Made by a program: the position numbers and the translations under genes. From Azoarcus sp. (GTDB lineage Bacteria > Pseudomonadota > Gammaproteobacteria > Burkholderiales > Rhodocyclaceae), in the NCBI GenBank assembly GCA_031259795.1, contig JAIRLA010000114.1, positions 1-10,933 on the forward strand: DNA of 10,933 nt, in the 5' to 3' direction. The first letter of the stretch is position 1. Every line of letters begins with the position of its first letter. Below the pieces are notes generated by a model. That model was given only the letters and a program-made list of their open reading frames with translations. It had not been told where the DNA came from and ran no database searches. This document shows positions 7,722 through 10,933 of the stretch, one piece after another.

Positions 7722-7908
7722 ATGCTTTTGGTTCACTTCGGCCCTGTTCGCCATGGAGCATCATAAGACTTGATCCGGTTTATTTCGAGAAAAGACGGTT
7801 TGTCCGTTTTGGCGTCGAATATACATGCACTTCCGCCAATACAGTAATGCATTCGCTTTTCGCCCATATTTGGTCGCTATCGCATAGAATAGCGGCCGTT
7901 TCGGTTCT

Positions 7909-7930
7909 TATCCGGTCTTTATCCGGTCTT
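7909..7930. promoter_or_regulatory. 11-bp direct repeat, candidate operator upstream of the kinase gene
   Basis: TATCCGGTCTT occurs twice back to back (7909-7919 and 7920-7930), about one helical turn apart and about 100 bp before the kinase start. A related core, ATCCGGTTT, lies at 7773-7781. Direct repeats at helical spacing suit a dimeric regulator such as the neighbouring LuxR-type response regulator. The regulatory role is inference only. Confidence 0.3.
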
Positions 7931-8033
7931 TGTATACCGAGGCAGGAATTCCCCACGCACGGATAAACAAACGTGCGGGCATATACAGGAACAGTGATGT
8001 TTTCCCGCTGCATGTTACGTACCGCGCATTACC

Positions 8034-9455
8034 ATGGACGGCAGTCATGCAGGATTTTTTGTCATGCTGCCAGCTTCTTCCTCGCCCGCCGCGCGGACTC
8101 TCGCGCCTTCCTCTTCCGGCTTCGCGCGCGCGCGCTGGAGCGGATGGCGGCTTTATCTTTTGCTGGCGCAACTCGCGGTCGTCATCCTGCTTTCTTCCTG
8201 GCTCGCCGCATCCATCGCCACCGCGTATGAAGCAAGCTGGTTTCCCGTGCTGCTGGTCGGCGTCGTCATCGTCCTCGGCTTTGCGATCATCTGGGGCGTC
8301 ATGCAGATGCGCCGGCAACTCGCCAGTCATTTGAACGTGGAAACCGCCCTGCGACAGGCCGCCACTTTCCAGCAGGCGCTGGAAGCCTCGTCCGCCGGAG
8401 GGTTGCGCGCCCGCGATCAGGATGGCCGGATCACTTATGTGAGTCCGGCCTTTTGCCGCATGACCGGGTTTTCGAACGAGGAACTGCTCGGCGCGCGCTT
8501 TCCCGATATTCCCTATTGGGACTCCTTGCAGGCCGGGCGCAATCTGGAAACGTTCAACCGGCTCAGGAGCAACAATAACCAGAGTTGCAGCGTGGAGGTG
8601 GCGATGCGGCGCAAGAACGGCCAGCCGTTCGATGCGCTCATCATCGAAAGCCCCTTCATCGACGCTTCCGGCCAGCACATCGGCTGGCTGGGCGCGGTGG
8701 TCGACATCACCGAACAGAAGCGCGCCCGCGAGCAGGCGCAGCAACAATATGAACGCTTGCAGGCCACATCCAGGCTGGTCACCATGGGCGAGATGGCTTC
8801 GACCATGGCCCATGAACTCAACCAGCCGTTGACCGCGATCTCCAGTTATGTCGCCGGTTGCCTGAACCAGATCGAAGCCGGGCAGATCGACGCTGCCGAA
8901 TTAAAGGAAATCCAGCACAAGATCGCCCGCCAGACCCAGCGCGCGGCGGGCATCATCTCCCGGGTTCATGCCTTCGTGCGCCGCACCGAGCCCAATTTCT
9001 CCAGTGTCGATCTCAATTCCCTCGTCCGCGAAGCCGCCGCTCTGATCGAAACCAATGCCCAGAGACAACAGGTGCGCATCGTTTGCGAACTGGAAGAGGG
9101 CTTGCCGCAGGTCACGATCGACACCCAGATGATCGAACAGATCATCGTCAATCTGATGCGCAACGGGATCGACGCAATGTGCGATACGCCGCTGGAGAAT
9201 CGCGTGCTCACCATTGCGACCCATACGCGCGGAAATCATGCCGTGCTTCGGGTCTCCGACCGGGGCTGCGGCATTTCCCCGGATATCGCCTCCCATCTTT
9301 TCGATCCTTTTTTCACGACCAAGGGAAAAGGGATGGGAATGGGGCTCAATATTTGCCGCACGATTGCCGAATTGCATCATGGTCAGTTGACTTTCGAGTC
9401 GAACCCGTCCGGGGGCGCCACGTTTACCCTCGCACTATATGCACACACCGAGTGA
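8034..9455 (+). CDS. PAS-domain sensor histidine kinase, two TM segments
   Basis: In this 473-residue protein, TM segments lie at about 38-61 and 69-90, separated by only a few residues, so there is no real periplasmic sensor domain. A PAS domain follows (about 112-225; GRITYVSPAFCRMTGFS and VVDITEQKR). The HisKA domain (about 240-315) has MAHELNQPLTAISSY, with His260 as phospho-acceptor. The HATPase domain has NLMRNGIDAM (373-382), DRGCGIS (409-415), FDPFFTTK (423-430) and GKGMGMGL (431-438). This layout resembles FixL/TtrS/DctB-type kinases. It presumably autophosphorylates and donates to the regulator encoded 7 bp downstream. The signal is unknown; I see no clear haem-ligating His of the FixL kind. 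The ATG at 8034 lacks a ribosome site; the ATG at 8064 has AGGA 9 bases upstream and may be the true start. Confidence 0.93.
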   Translation: MDGSHAGFFVMLPASSSPAARTLAPSSSGFARARWSGWRLYLLLAQLAVVILLSSWLAASIATAYEASWFPVLLVGVVIVLGFAIIWGVMQMRRQLASHLNVETALRQAATFQQALEASSAGGLRARDQDGRITYVSPAFCRMTGFSNEELLGARFPDIPYWDSLQAGRNLETFNRLRSNNNQSCSVEVAMRRKNGQPFDALIIESPFIDASGQHIGWLGAVVDITEQKRAREQAQQQYERLQATSRLVTMGEMASTMAHELNQPLTAISSYVAGCLNQIEAGQIDAAELKEIQHKIARQTQRAAGIISRVHAFVRRTEPNFSSVDLNSLVREAAALIETNAQRQQVRIVCELEEGLPQVTIDTQMIEQIIVNLMRNGIDAMCDTPLENRVLTIATHTRGNHAVLRVSDRGCGISPDIASHLFDPFFTTKGKGMGMGLNICRTIAELHHGQLTFESNPSGGATFTLALYAHTE

Positions 9456-9462
9456 GGACGAC

Positions 9463-10071
9463 ATGAGCAAGAGCTACGCCTATATCATTGATGACGACGA
9501 GGCCATTTGCGATGCCCTCACGTGGCAGTTCCGCACGAGGGGAATCGAATGCATGTCATGGTCGAGCGCGGAGGATTTCCTGCGCGAATGGCGGCCGGAC
9601 TGGTGCGGATGCATCGTGCTCGACATTCGCCTGAAAGGCATGAACGGGCTGGCATGTTTCGACATCCTCCTCGAAAACCATTGTTTGCTGCCCGTGATTT
9701 TCATTACCAGCCATGGCGATATCCAGATGGCGGTCGGCACGCTCAAGAAGGGCGCTTTCGATTTTGTCGAAAAACCGTTCAATTACAACGAACTCGCCGA
9801 CCGCGTCCTGGCCGCGTTCGAGGCCGACGCCGAAAGACGGCGCGCCCTCACCGACCGCGATACGGTCGAGCAACGCCTGGCCACGCTCACGGGGCGCGAG
9901 CGTGAAGTCATGGGGCTGATTCTCGAAGGCCGCTACAACAAAGTCATCGCCAACCAGTTGGCGATCTCGATGCGTACCGTCGAAGCCCACCGTTCGCACA
10001 TTTTCAACAAGATGCATGTCCGCTCGGCGGTGGAACTGGCGCAATTGCTGGCGGTGTTGAAGAAGGACTGA
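9463..10071 (+). CDS. Two-component response regulator, FixJ/NarL (LuxR-HTH) family
   Basis: In this 202-residue protein the receiver domain (about 5-118) has the acidic cluster IIDDDEA (8-14), phospho-acceptor Asp54 in IVLDIRLKGMNG, the ITSHGD switch segment (Ser83) and Lys104 in FVEKPF. The C-terminal LuxR-type helix-turn-helix (about 140-195) has LTGREREVM, NKVIANQLAISMRTVEAHR and FNKMHVRSAVELAQLL. This is the FixJ/TtrR layout of a DNA-binding transcription factor activated by phosphorylation. The start at 9463 is set by GAGG 5 bases upstream and by the receiver boundary; an in-frame ATG at 9439 would overlap the kinase gene. It lies 7 bp after the kinase stop and is almost certainly co-transcribed. 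Target genes are not evident; the divergent intergenic region is one candidate. Confidence 0.95.
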   Translation: MSKSYAYIIDDDEAICDALTWQFRTRGIECMSWSSAEDFLREWRPDWCGCIVLDIRLKGMNGLACFDILLENHCLLPVIFITSHGDIQMAVGTLKKGAFDFVEKPFNYNELADRVLAAFEADAERRRALTDRDTVEQRLATLTGREREVMGLILEGRYNKVIANQLAISMRTVEAHRSHIFNKMHVRSAVELAQLLAVLKKD

Positions 10072-10317
10072 CACGGGCCGCGCGCCGCACGGGACGAAAT
10101 CCCCTCCCGGCCCCGGCCCCGACAAGCCGCCTCCCGCCGAGCGGGGAATTCCCCGGCCCGTCATGGCGAGGCGCGCCGCGACACGGCAATCCAGATCGTT
10201 CCATCCGGCGCGCGGCGCCGCCGACGGAGAGCCTGTTCAAAGTCTCCGAAGCCATGATAGAACCATGGGATGAGAAAAGGCCATCCGGGAGTGTTTATCT
10301 ATAGATGCATGAGAATT
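10072..10317. other. GC-rich non-coding stretch after the regulator gene
   Basis: I recognise no gene here. It contains a perfect 14-bp palindrome, CGGGGAATTCCCCG (10142-10155), and 8-bp inverted arms ACGGGCCG (10074-10081) and CGGCCCGT (10154-10161) flanking about 70 bp. A CTGTTCAAAGTCTCC string near 10223 resembles the ends of some insertion sequences, but I found no matching inverted copy in the window. No T-run terminator is evident after the regulator gene. Confidence 0.5.
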
Positions 10318-10653
10318 TGGCGGAACCTTCATGAACGCATCCCACTTGTCTGTGTAGAACGTGCAGTTTTTCAGGCGCTGCACTTTGTCGTACAAGCGTC
10401 GGAAAGCTGCGCTATCACGACGATCAGGATTCCCAGGCGATTGTCCTCCGGCGGCCGCGGGTCGATGGCCTTGATGAGCCGAAGTTTCTTTTTTTGGCTC
10501 AATGAAATGCCACATCTCGTCGAATTCGATTTGTGTGATTTCGCCGTCGACCGTCGGCTCCGCGGCGCACAATCCCGCCTCGCGAATCCATCGGATCAGC
10601 GAACGGTTGCGCCCGAATATCTTTCCAGGCATGTTGTAAGAACCTTTGCCCAA
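10318..10653 (-). pseudogene. IS1-family transposase remnant, frameshifted and truncated at both ends
   Basis: The minus strand encodes LGKGSYNMPGKIFGRNRSLI, RWIREAGL and ITQIEFDEMWHFIEPKK (10653 to about 10490), matching the helix-turn-helix and start of the catalytic DDE-type domain of IS1-family (InsB-like) transposases. After an A7 run (about 10490-10496) the homology moves to a second frame (KLRLIKAIDP), then a third (GRRRTIAWES, then a stop). It returns to the first frame as RRDSAAFRRLYDKVQRLKNC and TFYTDKWDAFMKVP, ending near 10318. That requires at least three indels. The N-terminal zinc-finger part is missing, as are the C-terminal block expected after TDxWDAF and the terminal inverted repeats. 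An open frame of 152 codons spans the region only by chance reading through the shifts. It is a decayed, non-functional mobile-element fragment. Confidence 0.8.
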
Positions 10654-10655
10654 CC

Positions 10656-10792
10656 TTTCTGAGCAGCCTGCACGGCCATGAACTTGTAGGGGCACGGCGC
10701 GCCGTGCCCCTGCGCTTTCTGAGCAGCCTATCCGGCTATGAACCTTGTAGGGGCACGGCGCGCCGTGCCCCCACGCGCCTGTCCGGCTATGT
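10656..10792. repeat. Tandem ~60-bp repeats with a perfect 22-bp palindrome
   Basis: Two copies begin TTTCTGAGCAGCCT at 10656 and 10716 and run on through a GGCCATGAAC / GGCTATGAAC segment into TTGTAGGGGCACGG. Each contains a perfect palindrome of half-site GGGGCACGGCG plus its reverse complement (10689-10710 and 10750-10771). A third partial copy (GCCTGTCCGGCTATG, 10778-10792) lacks the palindrome. The form suggests a REP/MITE-like dispersed intergenic element. Copy 1 starts 3 bp from where the IS1 transposase homology ends. Confidence 0.75.
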
Positions 10793-10863
10793 GTCGCCCG
10801 CGTACTTCCAGGTACGCCGCGCGCTTCGCCATGACGCCATCCTCGTCATTGATCAGGGGACTT

Positions 10864-10908
10864 GCGCGCCGCGCATGTAAACAAGGATGCGCGCGGCGCG
10901 CGCTTTTT
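10864..10908 (+). terminator. Strong hairpin followed by a T-run
   Basis: GCGCGCCGCGCAT (10864-10876) pairs with ATGCGCGCGGCGCGC (10887-10901), with a two-base bulge and a 10-base loop. TTTTT follows at 10904-10908 on the plus strand. This is the form of a rho-independent terminator. No plus-strand gene ends nearby: the last one stops at 10071. It could end a small RNA, or be another GC-rich dispersed palindrome like its neighbours. Confidence 0.45.
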
Positions 10909-10933
10909 GCGCCGGGCCGAAATGCCGTCCGTA

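Larger units (their letters stand above)
7613..8033. other. Divergent intergenic region between the pseudouridine synthase and the kinase gene
   Basis: About 420 bp separate the two divergent genes. The right half (about 7740-8000) is clearly richer in A+T than the coding flanks and should hold promoters for both directions. I could not place convincing -35/-10 pairs by eye. It contains a CCCCC-TTCA-GGGGG hairpin (7639-7652), the CRISPR-like repeat at 7693-7721 and the 11-bp direct repeats at 7909-7930. A 77-codon minus-strand frame (7780-8013) has no ribosome site and no recognisable motif, and I do not call it. Confidence 0.6.

Noticed and set aside
7613..7760. A functional CRISPR array
   Set aside because: Only one convincing repeat is present. 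The neighbouring hairpin differs in sequence and spacing, and there are no cas genes in the window.
7780..8013. Minus-strand frame of 77 codons in the divergent intergenic region
   Set aside because: There is no Shine-Dalgarno site, no motif and no homology that I recognise. It occupies the expected promoter region.
10728..10832. Minus-strand small frame of 34 codons beginning MAKRAAYLEV, preceded by GAGG
   Set aside because: Its C-terminal half is translation of the palindromic repeat, and I recognise no family. The GAGG site is suggestive but not enough.

Overview
The window looks like a GC-rich betaproteobacterial chromosome segment, most likely Burkholderiales. The grounds are gene order (cutA-dsbD together, then ribE-ribBA-ribH-nusB) and the RibBA variant whose C-terminal GTP cyclohydrolase II domain has lost its zinc ligands, a form I associate with Beta/Gammaproteobacteria. 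The taxon is inferred from gene content, not from a database search.

Layout. Positions 1-7612 are read entirely from the minus strand. In transcription order they hold an RluF-like rRNA pseudouridine synthase, cutA, dsbD, ribE, ribBA, ribH, nusB and the 5' part of a WG-repeat protein gene that runs off the left edge. Spacing is tight: 13 bp between cutA and dsbD, 51 bp between dsbD and ribE, 70 bp between ribE and ribBA, 41 bp between ribBA and ribH, and an ATGA overlap between ribH and nusB. Thiol-disulfide transport, the late riboflavin steps and an antitermination factor could therefore share a transcript. ribD and a functional GTP cyclohydrolase II are not in the window, so the riboflavin pathway here is incomplete.

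Positions 7613-8033 form a divergent intergenic region of about 420 bp. It is visibly more AT-rich than the flanking genes. It holds a single sequence resembling a type I-C CRISPR repeat and an 11-bp tandem repeat. On the plus strand follow a two-TM PAS sensor histidine kinase (8034-9455) and, 7 bp later, a FixJ/NarL-type response regulator (9463-10071), which form a complete two-component pair.

Positions 10072-10933 are accessory, decayed sequence: a GC-rich spacer, an IS1-family transposase pseudogene with at least three frameshifts and both ends missing, two tandem ~60-bp repeats each carrying a perfect 22-bp palindrome that abut the pseudogene, and a strong hairpin with a T-run.

The most unusual items are the highly homogeneous 105-bp WG-repeat array, the orphan CRISPR-like repeat, the palindromic repeat pair joined to the IS1 remnant, and the 12-bp repeat that multiplies in-frame ATG codons at the start of cutA. 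I did not find a clear undescribed multi-gene system.
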